Source: Archegozetes longisetosus
Taxonomy: Eukaryota > Arthropoda > Arachnida > Sarcoptiformes > Trhypochthoniidae
NCBI GenBank assembly: GCA_018873245.2
Contig: JAEMBT020000006.1
Location: forward strand, 4,125,855-4,189,854
Reading direction: 5' to 3'
DNA: 64,000 bases
Shown here: positions 49,701 through 61,264 of the stretch, piece after piece
Position numbering within the stretch: the first letter of the stretch is position 1
Layout: each line of letters opens with the position of its first letter
Translations under genes and position numbers: made by a program
The notes under the pieces: model-generated
Database searches by the model: none
What the model saw: only the letters and a program-made list of their open reading frames with translations
Told to the model about the DNA's origin: nothing

Positions 49701-50855
49701 TAGAATGAATGTGATAGAATTCTGGTAATGATTTTGAAGCATCTTATTTTATATTTTAAGTTATCTATTTGTTGCTTTGCTTTTTAGTTTGAGTTTTTAA
49801 GCCATATAATTGGATTTTCAAAAAATACAGCTAGTTGAATTGAGAATTTTCTAGCGCAGATTCTTACAACTTTTTCATTGACAAATCTTTTTAAGCAATG
49901 AGATACTGAGCTGGTGTTGAAAATTTGTAGAAAATACATTTTTATTTTCTTAATCTTGTATCCAATCTTCAGCTGAAGCTTCACTTTAAAAGCTTATTTC
50001 TAAAATGGCTTAATTACACGAAATTGATGATCGAGAAAAATGCAAAAACGTTTTAGTTTTCAATCGGTTTTATAGGCAAACTCGATCTTAAAATGTGATT
50101 TTCTATAAGATATAAGCATTTTTATTGGAAATGACATGGGTAATTCATTTCAAGTCTTGTCGTTAATATGAAAAGATCTAAATATCACTTTTTACAATTT
50201 TGTCCCTAAAGCCGTTTTGGAAATAAACTCTTCAATTTAAAAATAGATCATGAGATTTTAAATAGTGCGAATATGCAAATAGTATTTTTAAGTTTTCATT
50301 GCTGCGGCGTATTCATCGTTCGATAAACCAATTTGGTTGTGGCTTTGGTCAGGAATAGAGTAATTAATGAGTTTTGCAACGAATGAAGATCGTAACAGAC
50401 TTACTATAGAAATGCCTCGTTTTGAATTTTTGAATACCTATTTCGTTAGTTTTATGCCTATAAGTTTTTCGCGAACATGTTGTTAGGATCAAGTTTATAC
50501 TCGATACATAGTACAACACAACAACAATACACAACACAAGATTGATTTATGATTAAAAGCTATGACTTAAGCAGGATGACCAGACGACTAGGAATGGATA
50601 AGACAGTCCCGGAATTGAGCAACTTTAGAAATTTGATTCTTTGCTTTTGATGAATATTTGAAAAGTTTCTAAAAATATCTTTGGGAACTATTTTTAAGCT
50701 TTGGGTTATGATTGAGTTTGATTTTATTTTCTTGCTTTCCTAAAAATCTTCTTAGTTCATGGAGTATTTCTCTGAAGCGTTCAAAGCTCTTTTTAGTTTG
50801 AACTTTAAGTAAGTCTCTTTGTTATTGCAAGGCTTTTTCTAAGATTATTTAACAA
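46730..50855. other. No gene seen
   Basis: AT-rich spacer. Only short motif-free frames such as 49784-49984 (-). No transposon ends recognised. Confidence 0.5.
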
Positions 50856-50868
50856 AAAATGTAGTTCC

Positions 50869-51453
50869 TAGGGATGCCAAATCTTTTCGAGAAAGAAATC
50901 AAAGGAGGGAGTAAGGGTCATTTTTGGAAATTTTCAGCATAAAACCAAAGGGAGAGTATTTACATATGAAAAGTGAAATTTTACTTTTATTTACTATTCT
51001 TTACATAATTTGAGTTATTATTTCAAAAAATCATATTTTTATTATATTAATTATATTTATCAATCTTCTTAAGCCAACATTTATATTCCTCAACATTTAG
51101 CCAATTATCATCAAATTTACAAAAGTATTTCTGCCTTTTAGACATTTTAATTAATATTTTAAATATGAACAAAACTTGAATGAAACTTTATAGAAACAAT
51201 AGAAACTTTATTTAAAATGATTGGACTTCAATACAATGCATACATTTGAAGGGCAAAATGTGTTTCAGAGAGTATTTCAAAGGATTAATACACTTTAGCT
51301 TCTCTTGGGAAATAGGTTTCGCAAACAACAAACACAAATTATTTCTTATCTCTTTAGAAAAAGTCAGAAATTTCTATAAAAATATTTTGATGTTCTAAAG
51401 GCTGGAGATTTTAATGCCAGCTTTAGGCTTGAGCTGGAGACTTGGCATCCCTA
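50869..51453 (-). mobile_element. Non-autonomous hAT transposon with BED-finger remnant
   Basis: Ends TAGGGATGCCAAATCT and, reverse strand, TAGGGATGCCAAGTCT are inverted repeats with one mismatch in 16. Flanks carry an identical 8 bp, GTAGTTCC, at 50861-50868 and 51454-51461. Inside, minus strand 51145-51047 reads MSKRQKYFCKFDDNWLNVEE and continues YKCWLKKIDKY before a stop. It matches the lead-in to the BED zinc finger of hAT transposases (KYNxxFxxxWL...WL). The rest of the transposase is deleted. It is a different family from the hAT at 188-801. Confidence 0.87.
51047..51145 (-). pseudogene. hAT transposase N-terminal fragment
   Basis: A 32-codon frame from ATG at 51145. FDDNWLNVEEYKCWLKK is the type of sequence that precedes the BED finger in hAT/ZBED transposases. 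It stops before the zinc-binding cysteines would appear. Confidence 0.65.
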
Positions 51454-51461
51454 GTAGTTCC

Positions 51462-52010
51462 TCAAATATATCTTCTAATGTTTGATAATCTGAAAAATCT
51501 TGGGGTTATTTGCTCAGTTTGCCACAACTGTGTTGAAAATTTGCCCATTTAATATTAATAAACCGTATATACAGAAAAAATTTGAAGCATTTTCTACACT
51601 TTCTTCAAAAGCTAATAAATTGCATACGATCGAGATGATTTCTAAGAAAGGGAGTCTTTACTATATCAATACGATGGTGCATCTAATTAATATTGGTAGT
51701 ACTCTTGTTGCTCATTTTCAAAGGCATTATGACTTTAACACGTGTGTAACAAACGAAACTGTAAATAGTGACTATTTATTTATGTTTATAATACTTTCTG
51801 CACCTTAATATCTAAAAAATAGTATTAAAGTTTCTTTTTACATAGTTGATGCACTGTCCTGATAAAATATCACTACTTTATGTAGTTCCGAAAGATCAGC
51901 TCAATTTTTCGGATAAAATTCCCATCAAATTTTTCTTGCTTACCCCAGAAATCATCTCAATTATTTTCTATTTAATATCATTTTTGATGTTTCATGAACA
52001 GAGAAAGGAT
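51462..52010. other. No supported gene
   Basis: A 102-codon frame at 51500-51808 (+) is the longest unexplained plus-strand frame in this part. It has no known motif and its length is still within what chance gives across 64 kb. Confidence 0.4.
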
Positions 52011-52019
52011 CTTAATGTA

Positions 52020-52569
52020 CAGTCGGTCGAAAAAAGTTATGCGTAGATCCCGGATTAATCTCTGATGCGTTTGGATAAGATAAGAGGGACGAGATATAAA
52101 TTGAAACTATAAGTTTATGGCGTCAAATTATGGCATTACTCAGGAATTAAAAAGCATATGAGAATTAAAGTAATAATGTTATTCGTAGCTGAAGTCAATT
52201 TATTTTATGTTCATAAGAAAAACAATAAGTCATAGAATGAAAGCTACTGATAAAATATATCAAACTATTTCAATAAAAATAGTTCAACAGTCAACTGTGA
52301 TTCAATTGAAATAATTTTAATGATAAGTTGGACTGTCCTCTCGAGCTATCACTTCTTGTAACCGATGTGGCATTGACTCACCTAACTTAATACAAAGATG
52401 AGTCAAATTCTATTTTATCAAAGTTCTAAACTAATCGTTTAAGTATTCGTTTATCGATTAATATCACTAAACGTAATACAGATCTCAATGAGTTATTGAG
52501 CCCTTAGGTTTATCAACTTTTCTGCATCTTTTTAGTGATGAAAAATACATAACTTTTATCTGTCGACGG
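52020..52569 (-). mobile_element. Tc1-derived miniature transposon, copy 2
   Basis: Flanked by TA (52018-52019 and 52570-52571). It is the reverse-complement sister of 11042-11597: it begins CAGTCGGTCGAAAAAAGTTA and its other end, on the reverse strand, is CCGTCGACAGATAAAAGTTA. On the minus strand it carries the same C-terminal transposase remnant with changes (LGESMPHRLQEVIA). Both copies share the same internal deletion, so the deleted form itself was mobilised. Confidence 0.85.
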
Positions 52570-52574
52570 TACAA

Positions 52575-54900
52575 TACTTTTCATCAAAGTGTGAGTCAGT
52601 TCTGGTAAGACTTCAATTTTTGTTAATCTTTTAGTGACATTTTTAATTTTCTAAGTGTTTCAAACCACTTAAAAGTCATAATCAAAGTCACTAAAACATG
52701 TCAGTCATTTCCTATTCAACAGAAAATGTTTATTATTATGAATCAAGTGATTTAAATCACAGCTTTAGTTGATATCCAATCAATTATAATAATAGTTAAA
52801 TATGTTTACATCAAAATTTTGTTCATAACATTATTAAAACAAAAACATGTCTTCGATTGAACAGAAAACAACTGACTTTGTTTTTAGTGATTCTGATTGT
52901 GAGTATGGTTTATAAGTAGTTTGGATTACTAATTTTAATACGTCATAACAAATGATTAATAAAAATTTAAATCTTATAAGAACTGACTATTCAGTGCGAA
53001 CTCCTCACTCCTCACATTCCTATGACAAGTATAACTTAGTACAGTCTTGGGATTTATTTTTGAGACACCTTATGCAACCTTTCATAAAACCCTCAGTTAA
53101 ATATCATGTACTTCACTGACCAATTCACACTAAATCTTCAACTTGCGAATAACTTTAATTTACAGTAAAAGAAGTGGACATTTTAAAACTGAACTCATTC
53201 ATCAGAGATAAAGCTTTTGTTATGATTCCTATCAAAACAGGTTAACTACATTATACTTAAATAAAAAGGCATTGACTCTAAATGTACTTTTTATCTGTTC
53301 ATAAACATAATTAAGAAAGTATTTAAAAAGTACAATCAAAAGGAACATAAACGAAGCAGTGAAAAAGTTTACTTTTTAGGGTTCAAATCTTAAAGCAAAA
53401 GGTTGACATACAGTTTTCTTACACAGTTTTCTCCCGTCAAAAATACTGATTAGTAAACTAATACTTTATGCCCAGTCAATACTCTTAGTCATTATTTATT
53501 TCATTTATACGTAAACTTTGAATATTCCAAATTTTGTCAACGTTTTCCCCTGGCTATTCATATTTTAGTGCTTTATAATCAGTACGTGGTTTTAACTGTA
53601 GAAAGCAAAATACTGTTTCGTTTTTGTTTCCTTTGATTGTACATATTTGAATTTGTAGTAAACGCTGAAAATGTCCGCCGTTATTCTCCAAACAGAGCCT
53701 AACTCTTTGAGTCATATTTTCAGAAAAATTGACCAAACTTTCAGTAGTTAATTTTTTCAATTTCATTTTCAATATTTATTTTAAAATCATCCAATGTTCG
53801 AGGACAATTAGTGTAAATATGATTTCATTATCACCACCAACTGATCCACGTCCAAAGATAATGATAATGAAAACATGTTTATATTGGTTTTGCTTGTATC
53901 TCTGCGGAGTTTCAAGCTGATCTGGTTAAGCTTTTAAAACCACTTCTTCAGGTAGCGCTTCTTCAGCCAAAATGTTGATAGTGACCATACAGTACGTTCG
54001 ACTTTTGTGAACACCATTATTGTTTTTATTCATTCTTATATTAGGCTTATGCTTAATAAAAGTTCAAGTTAGGTCTTTTCTAATATTGAACTCTTCTGAT
54101 AAAACTAGAAAGTATGAGTAAAAAGAGTTTTGATGTTCGAGTGGGTTCGGTTTTAAAGTCCGCTCAGTATGTATTAGAACAAATGTTTTTGTGAATGAAA
54201 AAATAACTAACGATCAAAGAGCTCGAATTGTATGAATGAAAACTTTGAATAGCTGATCACTATCAGTAAATATTGGATAGAAACGGTGGTGCGACTCGCT
54301 TTTAGATTTATATATGCATAAATTATTTCTTGTGTAATATTTACTGAATTGATAAGAGTTATATTTTGTCATTTTTAATTCAAGTTGAATGAAAGATTGG
54401 ATACGGAGTCTCAAAAATAAATTCCAAGACTGCACAAATCAGAACGATTTGAGTAATCACATTTAAAGCATTATTATACAACAAATAAGAGTAATTCAGA
54501 TTAAACATTAAGACACAGGTGAAGAATCTCATGATCCAATATGAATGTCCAATATATGAACATCATCGCCTCCTAGCCTCGTGTGATAGATCTTAATTTA
54601 TAGAGTGGTAGACAGACAAAAGGTTTCGTTGGAATCAGAATCATCTTTGAAATCAAGTTAGGCTATCTTATGATCAAAGGTCTCTATGAAGCACTTCGTT
54701 AAGAAAGTTCAATTAATCATCATTGATGAATACTGTCGCTAGTGGCTAAAATTTCTGATAGACGCTTATTGTCATTAGTATAATATTCAAACTTAATAAA
54801 TTATGCATTATTATTATTATCGTTAATTTTTGAAGATATTTATTACAACACTTCATTACGTTGAATCAAAATTAAATGTTATTACAAAAAATGAATGTCA
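52575..54900. other. No gene seen
   Basis: AT-rich spacer with only motif-free frames of 60-75 codons (53554-53772 minus, 54214-54435 minus). Confidence 0.5.
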
Positions 54901-54919
54901 TACACTATTGTATAATTCC

Positions 54920-55480
54920 AAATGGTGCTAATTTCATTAGAATATTTTATTTATTTGTGAAATAAACACTCAGAACAATATAATTAAGAAATAATGAAAT
55001 TTAGCAATATAATTAGAAAATGATAAAATAAATAATTAAGTTAATGTATATTATTTTTCCTAATTGCTATTCATATAATTTACTATGAAAAATAAGTTAA
55101 ATCTATTAAGTCACTCAAATTCTGCATTGGGTGATGAGAGTTCTGAGATGTCTTTAAATAAAACTCCTTGAATCTTATATACGTCTCTTCAAATGTTTCG
55201 ATCATATTATAACTTGCATATTTTTTTCACTACTCTTTGCCAACATGTTTTTGAATTGTAGTAAAACTATAAGATATTCGGAAATTAAAAAGTTTTCTCA
55301 AAGTTAGAAATGTAAAATACATGTGTCTAAAAGTTTTGTTCAATACTTTCAATTACTAGCACTAGTATCACATTTGATTATATTAAGTAGTATAATTAGA
55401 AAAATTTAATGATACCGTTCCATTATGAGTAATTAGAATTTTCCTTTAGATAATATTTTACTCTTTATAAAGTATGGGCT
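54920..55480. repeat. Diverged repeat cluster, left copies
   Basis: Two incomplete copies of a sequence also present at 57000-57330. The block AACAATATAATTAA ... CTCTTCAAATGTTTCGATCA occurs at about 54975-55205 and again at 57037-57243. The block TTAGATAATATTTTACTCTT is at 55447-55466, and its near twin is at 57008-57027. On the minus strand both copies read an IETFEE start at GATCGAAACATTTGAAGAG, but the frames are broken. Confidence 0.5.
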
Positions 55481-55689
55481 CAGCATTGAAAGCACTAAAC
55501 TAAACTTTTAGACACATGTATTTTTCATTTGTAACTTCGAGAAAACTTAATTTTCAAAGATTTATTGTTATGAAAATCTGTATGTTTCATAAATTATGAG
55601 CTAAGTAGATAACGAATCAGATATTATATTGTTAACTAAAGCATTACTTTATAGAAAGTAAAATACAGCTCAAAGGAAGTTCTAATTAG

Positions 55690-55915
55690 TCATAATACAA
55701 CTGTATCATTAAGCTTTCCTAATATCACTCAATCAAATCAATTATGATACTAGTACTAATAATTAAAAGTATTGGACTGAATTTTTAGACACGTGTACTT
55801 TAGAGAAAATGCATGTCTAAAAGTTTAGCTTTATACTTTTAATAATTAAAGCTAGTATCAAGTTTAATTAGATTGAGTGATATAACTAGAAAACATTAAT
55901 GATATAACGTTCTCG
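55690..55915. repeat. Inverted repeat with about 105-bp arms
   Basis: The left arm (about 55690-55800) is the reverse complement of about 55808-55915 at perhaps 80% identity. They share GACACGTGTACTTT/AAATGCATGTC at the centre and AGCTAGTATCAAGTTTAATT-like arms. A third, direct copy lies at about 55320-55430 (ATGTGTCTAAAAGTTTTG onward). Confidence 0.5.
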
Positions 55916-56969
55916 GATAAAAATCCGCAAAAATTTTACAAACTTTTTAAAATATTTTAAGCTTAAAAAGATATGTGATTTATACATCAAATAAAAGGGA
56001 ATTTGCTATTCTCTATAACAGTGAAAGATTAAAAAAATATTCATATAAAGAAAAGTGTTACATAATTTTAAAGCGAATAACCTCGAAAAAGTGTTTGAAA
56101 ATTTTCGTTTTAAAAACTGGCATCATTCAAAATTTTTAATTTTACTCATTTTAATTCATTTCAAAATTTCTAAAATGACCAGAATTTATAGTTCAGATAT
56201 AAGGGAATATAAATTATCAAAAATATCAACAAAATTTATTTCAAGTTACCTCAAAAATGGTCATCAAACTTATCAAAGAAATTTAAGGATAACACTAAGA
56301 AAAGTGATTGCAATTTTGTATCGATTAAGTTAAAAATTTAAACTTTTCTATAATATTATAAATAAAATATTGATGATCATTTAACAATGACAGAAAAGTT
56401 AAAATATTCAGTATAATAAAAAAGAGAGACAAAAAATCGAAGCGCATCTATATAGTTATTGTCTCGATTTTGGTCTATTTAAGGAGTCCCTTTTCGGTCG
56501 CTCCCGATTCCAAACCATACCGACACATATATCATTGAAAGCTCTCGACGAGACGAGCACTTTGATACACAATACAAGTACTTTTGATCAAAAGATTGAT
56601 CACAGAATGCCCCTAAATTAATCATTAGTTATCAAGAAATATCAAAATTTACCATTAAAAAAACGGAAAAACCGAATAGTTACTTATTAATAATAATAAA
56701 TTACATAAAATTATTGTGAAATAACTGAGAAGAGAGGATAAAATTTTCAAAATTTTTATATAATTTTGAATTATATTGATTTCCATTACACTTTTAGGGG
56801 TATCCTTGCAAAAAGTGATATTGTAGCCAAACACTCGCTCATATGTTTAAATAAAAATTACCCTTTAATAATCAATAATTGGTTTAAGTTTTTGCCAAAT
56901 TTTGACTCTATATTATAATTATTTTGTTATTTTACAATCAATTGAAATTTGTGCGGATTTTTATCCGAG
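55908..56969. mobile_element. TIR element inserted in the repeat cluster, 5-bp target duplication
   Basis: The left end CTCGGATAAAAATCCGCA and the right end TGCGGATTTTTATCCGAG are exact inverted repeats of 18 bp. Each end contains its own small palindrome CGGAT-AAAA-ATCCG. ACGTT flanks both sides, with one extra T after the right end. The paralogous sequence at about 55390-55490 lacks the insert, so it shows the empty site. The interior of about 1 kb contains a 92-codon AT-rich frame (56055-56333) that I do not recognise and a GC-richer patch near 56470-56560. Superfamily is not assigned. Confidence 0.65.
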
Positions 56970-56999
56970 TACGTTAGTTGCATTATGACTAATGAGAAT

Positions 57000-57330
57000 C
57001 TTCTGTTTGATAATATTTTACTCTTTATAAAATAATAGTTCGGCTAACAATATAATTAATAAAGGTGAAATTGAATAACTAAGTTTGTGTTGTGTATTAC
57101 GTTTCCAAAGCAATACCTGATGGTTCACTTGATGCACCTATTTAAGTCGTTCAAACTTTTCATTTAGAGACACAAGGTTTAGGATATCAGTCGAAGCAGA
57201 AATTTTTGTATCTTACAGGAATCTCTTCAAATGTTTCGATCATTTGAAAATTTGTTTATTGTTATCAATACCTTATTTCGACACGAGTTTTTTGAATTTA
57301 ACCAAACCTTGAGATGTGGAAATAACGCGA
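57000..57330. repeat. Diverged repeat cluster, right copy
   Basis: This continues the repeat interrupted by the 55908-56969 insertion. It shares GATAATATTTTACTCTTTAT and CTCTTCAAATGTTTCGATCA with the left copies. On the minus strand the 63-codon frame 57418-57227 contains LKVWLNSKNSCRNK, which aligns loosely with the broken frame of the left copy, so a short decayed coding sequence may be part of the repeat. Confidence 0.45.
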
Positions 57331-57631
57331 CAACACTTGGAAACATATCAACCTTCATCAAGGAGGACAATTTTTCAGATGTAATTTCAAATAAAACGTA
57401 AATAGATGAGTGTTGCACATTAATCTTATACTATATTTCCGTAAAAGGATGATAAATTTAAGTTCATTGGATTTTATTTGTCTCTTATTGAATACAAAAC
57501 GTATTCTCTTTCATTGAGCTTTGTATTCCGTAAGATTGAAAATATCAATCAGACACATTGAAGTAATGATATGTATATATGTTTTCAAATCAATAGGTTA
57601 ATTCTAATTTTTAATTAAATTTCAATTTCAG

Positions 57632-58390
57632 ATGGAAAGAGCACTAATGCTAGACGAATATCTAATGGAAGATAAATATTTTGAACATTATAATTACATC
57701 GCTACTAATCAGATCTATACGGTTGAGATGTTGACTGGTCTGAAAGTGTTTGAAGACTCTTATGTTATGTATCGTTTCTTCGTCTATTTGATATAAAGGT
57801 AACAACTACTTAATTTTTTCATTTTTAATTGATGCAAGCTTAATATTTTCTTAAAAGGTTTGGATTGGTTTATTAATTTCTGTTCTGTCAATTTCTATCT
57901 CATGGAAAATGATAAACACAACAGGAATTTCTATGACTAAATGTTTGTTTGAATATTCTGTCCATTAGTAGCACAGAGCTCTATCGCATTTAATTTTGCT
58001 CTAAACTCAATCAATAGCTTTGAGAAATTTATTTTAATATTTCTGATAACCGATTGGCTGATCTTTGGTACGATTCTATCGAAAATTTTTTCTGGGCTTT
58101 TAATTGATATTTATTTTAAAGTAAAATTAAGACCTGATGTATCAACAATTGAGGATTCGGCTTCAAATGAAAATTTGAACTTTTTTGAATGCTCCACTCT
58201 GTAAGAATTAAAACAAATTAAGCCTAATGAATTTATAATTCTTGAAGAAAGATGTAAAAAATTACCTAACAATTTGATAAAGAGGTATGAATACGATGCA
58301 CTTAAAATGAAGATTGAGATTGCGAATGGAAAACTAATCTATTTATCAAGTACAACGAGTATTGAAAATGTAAAAATATCTATCTTGATT
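57632..58390 (+). pseudogene. Decayed membrane-protein-like gene, unknown family
   Basis: After a good acceptor (AATTTCAATTTCAG) the first frame starts MERALMLDEYLMEDKYFEHY and runs 54 codons to a TAA six bases before a GTAACA donor. After a 61-bp AT-rich gap with a possible TTTTCTTAAAAG acceptor, a hydrophobic frame follows (VWIGLLISVLSISISWK). It needs a shift near 57965 to continue as VAQSSIAFNFALNS and then a second hydrophobic stretch FILIFLITDWLIFGTILSK. An in-frame TAA at 58202-58204 interrupts it, and the same frame goes on as ELKQIKPNEFIILEER. Two hydrophobic segments suggest a membrane protein. Several stops and a shift show it is broken. I do not recognise the family. Confidence 0.4.
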
Positions 58391-58394
58391 TAAA

Positions 58395-59190
58395 GGGATT
58401 GGTTTACCCTCTATGGCAATTGTGCCCGACGGGATCCATGAAAATTTTATAGCTAAGATCTCCAGATGAACAATATTGTCAATGGGCACAAACTTGAGAA
58501 ATGCTTAACTTGGCCGCTAGAGGGCAATTTAGGTCAAATATAACATTGGATATTTTAGCATAAATTACGCCTATTTTGACGAATAAAGCATCGGTTCTGG
58601 CTAAAATCATATTAAGAAATCGAATGAAATCAAAATTAGCTTTGAATATTAAAGATTTGACATTTCTTAAAGATTTTGAATTTTTAAGTGGCCGTAATTT
58701 ATGGAAAGTAACGTAATTAATGAATCTACCATGGAACATTATTAATCTTCCATTGATTAGAGTTGAATAAGATCAAAATATAATTATCGAATTTTTATGA
58801 TTATTTTGGCAACGCTACTTGTTGGGCATATTTGGACAAACTCCTTTAGTGACAGCTGATAGTAAATATGGACAAAATTATTTGTTTTTATTGATGGGGA
58901 GGAAACATCAGTTCAGCACAAGAATTCATAGAGCGTTAGTTTTGCATTAATTTTATATTAAATAAATATTCATTTTTTTATTTCAGTCTCAGAATTGGAT
59001 GCGAAAGTGGATTATTAACCCATTCATCAAAAGATAGGAGAAACTTTGTGTTCAAGCTTATTGGACGATATCGTGCAAGTGTCATGAATGAGAATCTCGA
59101 AAAGTACAACCCAAGTTTGAAAAATGATTACACAATTGAATTGGGAGATCTGTCGAAAGGATTATTCTTAAGTTTAATTGATGGCTGTAC
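58395..59190. other. Broken coding-like remnants, no intact frame
   Basis: A plus-strand frame near 58600-58710 reads SVLAKIILRNRMKSKLALNI and continues DLTFLKDFEFLSGR before a stop. Nearby frames are interrupted often. GC-richer patches around 58430-58560 and 59000-59190 look like former coding DNA. No family recognised. Confidence 0.3.
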
Positions 59191-59226
59191 ATTATCAATC
59201 TTTGTATTTATCAGGCTAAAAAGCTG

Positions 59227-59459
59227 ATGAGTTAACAGCAAATCTTATTGTATATAATGAAGCTATTAAAATGATGGGAGATGAAAATTTTGATTTAGGA
59301 GTAGAAAACGAAGCATTAAGAGATAAAATAGGAGAAGTTGATGAAAAATGGTTAAGTGAATCTAAAAATAGAATAAAATTATCTTATAATGATGCAAAAA
59401 AGAACAAGTTTATTTTAGAAAGAAAGAAACAACACACCCAAAAATTGAAAGCAATATGA
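59227..59459 (+). pseudogene. Coiled-coil-like reading frame fragment 1
   Basis: An open frame containing ADELTANLIVYNEAIKMMG, then DEKWLSESKNRIKLSYNDAK, ending in TGA at 59457-59459. It is rich in Lys, Glu, Asp and Asn with heptad-like spacing, so probably helical. A stop lies just upstream, next to a plausible acceptor (TTTGTATTTATCAG at about 59200-59214). It probably belongs with the fragment at 59670-59999, about 200 bp downstream. No family recognised. Confidence 0.4.
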
Positions 59460-59669
59460 AGGCTATTAAACCATATATTTTGTATTTTTGATTATTACAA
59501 CGGTTTAATAGTTTTTCTACTCCTCTAGTATATCTAACATTTCAGTTTTTACTTCCATTTATATTGTCAAATTATTTTTTATTTTATTCTTGTTAGTTCT
59601 TTTCCAGAAACGTATAGCCCTTCATTAGTTAATAAATTTCATTGATTGAAATTGCAGACAAGAACCAAT

Positions 59670-59999
59670 TGAAAAAATATAATGTAAAATTAAAAAAGAT
59701 TGTGTTGAGTTTAATCAAATTTCTGTTGGATATAAAGCTGAAGCTGCTGATCAATTAGAGAAAATAGAATTTTAAAGGAACTTAGTTTAGCAGCTGTTAG
59801 AACTATAGAAAAAATGGATGAAGAAATTGAATTGAAGGATAATAAAATTAATGCTTTAGAAAAAGAATTTAAAGATGTCAATCACTATGGTGAACAAAAA
59901 ATTCAGACTTTATTAGACAAGAATCCTGTAATTAGAAACAATAATAAGGAAAGAGCTAAACGACGTTTAATGAATACTCTTTCTTCATCTTATAAATAA
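59670..59999 (+). pseudogene. Coiled-coil-like reading frame fragment 2 (frameshifted)
   Basis: The first part (DCVEFNQISVGYKAEAADQL) is in one frame to a TAA near 59775. The second part, shifted by one, reads ILKELSLAAVRTIEKMDEEI, then ELKDNKINALEKEFKD, and ends RRLMNTLSSSYK with TAA at 59997-59999. The composition is strongly helical and charged. An in-frame stop also occurs near the left end. The shift lies within the AGAGAAAATAGAATTTT stretch at 59757-59773. A decayed gene of unknown family, likely the C-terminal half of the same protein as 59227-59459. Confidence 0.42.
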
Positions 60000-60220
60000 T
60001 AACCGAGAAATTAATAAATGATGCCAATGAAAAAGTTAAATAATTTTTTTCTGAAAATAAAAATTTGTGGTATTGGATTTATATTTTAATTTGTGTTTCA
60101 ATTGTATTTGATATAATCTTACATTATTTTATCTTTCGAACATTTAAAAACAATTGAGAAACAATTTAGAAACTAGGAAGGATAATATATCTTCTTCAAT
60201 GATATTGTTACATTAATTAA

Positions 60221-60330
60221 TTATCCGGTTCTTTTCCATACGCGAATTGCCATATTGCGTGGTCGCACTTCTCCACTCGACGAACAAAAATTGCAGAATA
60301 TGAGATTATTAGCACCAGGACCGTAACTAC

Positions 60331-60366
<36 letters not shown>

Positions 60367-61020
60367 GCACTGCATCCTCCTTTGGGGATTGAAACATTTT
60401 GTGCTTCATCCCTATTACCTAATTTATTAACTTCTATCAATCGAGGTGCATTGTCTTCCTGAACTTGTCCAAATGATGCGCTTCCCCTCCTGCGCGAAAA
60501 AAAGTCCAGCATAGGACCAAGTTATGCCTTTCCACGTCATCCATGGCCATATCTCGATTGGAGATTTCTCATTCGGTAGTTGAACATAAATGAAACCAAC
60601 AGGAGATGGGTTTTTTATTTTATTCAAAACGATTTTTTGCAATTGAGAGAGCGACCAGGTTTGGATCTTCTGACATACTACAAGGTTTTTTCTATTACAA
60701 ATTACATCAGACCATTTACCAAATGAATCTTCGTCAGACTGCAGTTGAGTACAGTGTTCTGTTTTATTTTTTTTAGATTTCCTTGCGCCCAGTTTGTGAA
60801 AATGAGATCTGAGTCATCAGTTCATTTATAATTATTATTAGTATATTTTACTCCAATCCACACGTCGTTTGAAATCTTGTTAGTCTTGAGGAAATTAAAT
60901 ATAAACTCTTGTTCTTCTTGGAAACGAATCGTTATCAAACTTGAGCCATCTTCTTGCTGATGACAAGTTTTTTCTGCATCTTTATAAGTTTGGGTTCCCA
61001 CTTTGGGATATGAGACATCA
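60221..61020 (-). pseudogene. C-type lectin joined to a tail-fibre/collar-like domain, broken
   Basis: The first part is a C-type lectin domain, extracellular and sugar- or protein-binding: YKDAEKTCHQQEDGSSLITI, DVWIGV, FTNWAQGN, then CTQLQSDEDSFGKWSDVICN and VVCQK. The WIGV, NW, C...WSD.xC and C positions fit the fold. The second part reads GFIYVQLPNEKSPIEIWPWM, FGQVQEDNAPRL, and ends RPRNMAIRVWKRTG with TAA at 60221-60223. From memory this matches a phage-tail-collar-like module found in several arthropod lectins. Disruptions: TGA replacing the expected Trp at 60822-60824, a frameshift at the A8 run near 60767-60774, another at the A7 run near 60498-60504, and a (GT)16 tract (60333-60364) inside the coding region. 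No signal-peptide exon was found upstream. Confidence 0.72.
60333..60364. repeat. (GT)16 microsatellite inside the lectin pseudogene
   Basis: An uninterrupted 32-bp GT run. It sits where the tail-like domain should continue between CSAY and GSYGPG on the minus strand, so it has grown within former coding sequence. Confidence 0.95.
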
Positions 61021-61264
61021 AGTTAGGTAGAAACGATTGGATACAAAAGTACCTTATCATTAAATTAAGTTTAGAATGAGAAATTATCAAGGATAGTCTC
61101 ACGGTGTGAGATAATAATATTGAAACTTATAAAGAATCTTTGATTCTCTAGACTTCGTTTAAAGCTTTCCAAAAGTTTCTCTTTGTATTAGAATACATGA
61201 TAGCTAACTTATCTTTTTGAAGTTTTCCTTCATAAAATGAAATGAGAGAGAAATTTTACATATT

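Noticed and set aside
51500..51808. 102-codon plus-strand frame next to the hAT element
   Set aside because: No recognisable domain; length still compatible with chance; not part of the element because it lies outside the target duplication.
53554..53920. Overlapping short frames on both strands
   Set aside because: No motif, no composition change and mutual overlap; likely chance.
56055..56333. 92-codon frame inside the TIR element
   Set aside because: Very AT-rich Lys/Ile/Phe composition with no transposase motif; treated as interior filler of the element.
60221..60512. Frames with long runs of Thr-His on the minus strand
   Set aside because: The runs are the translation of the (GT)16 microsatellite; the real former frame is the tail-like domain.
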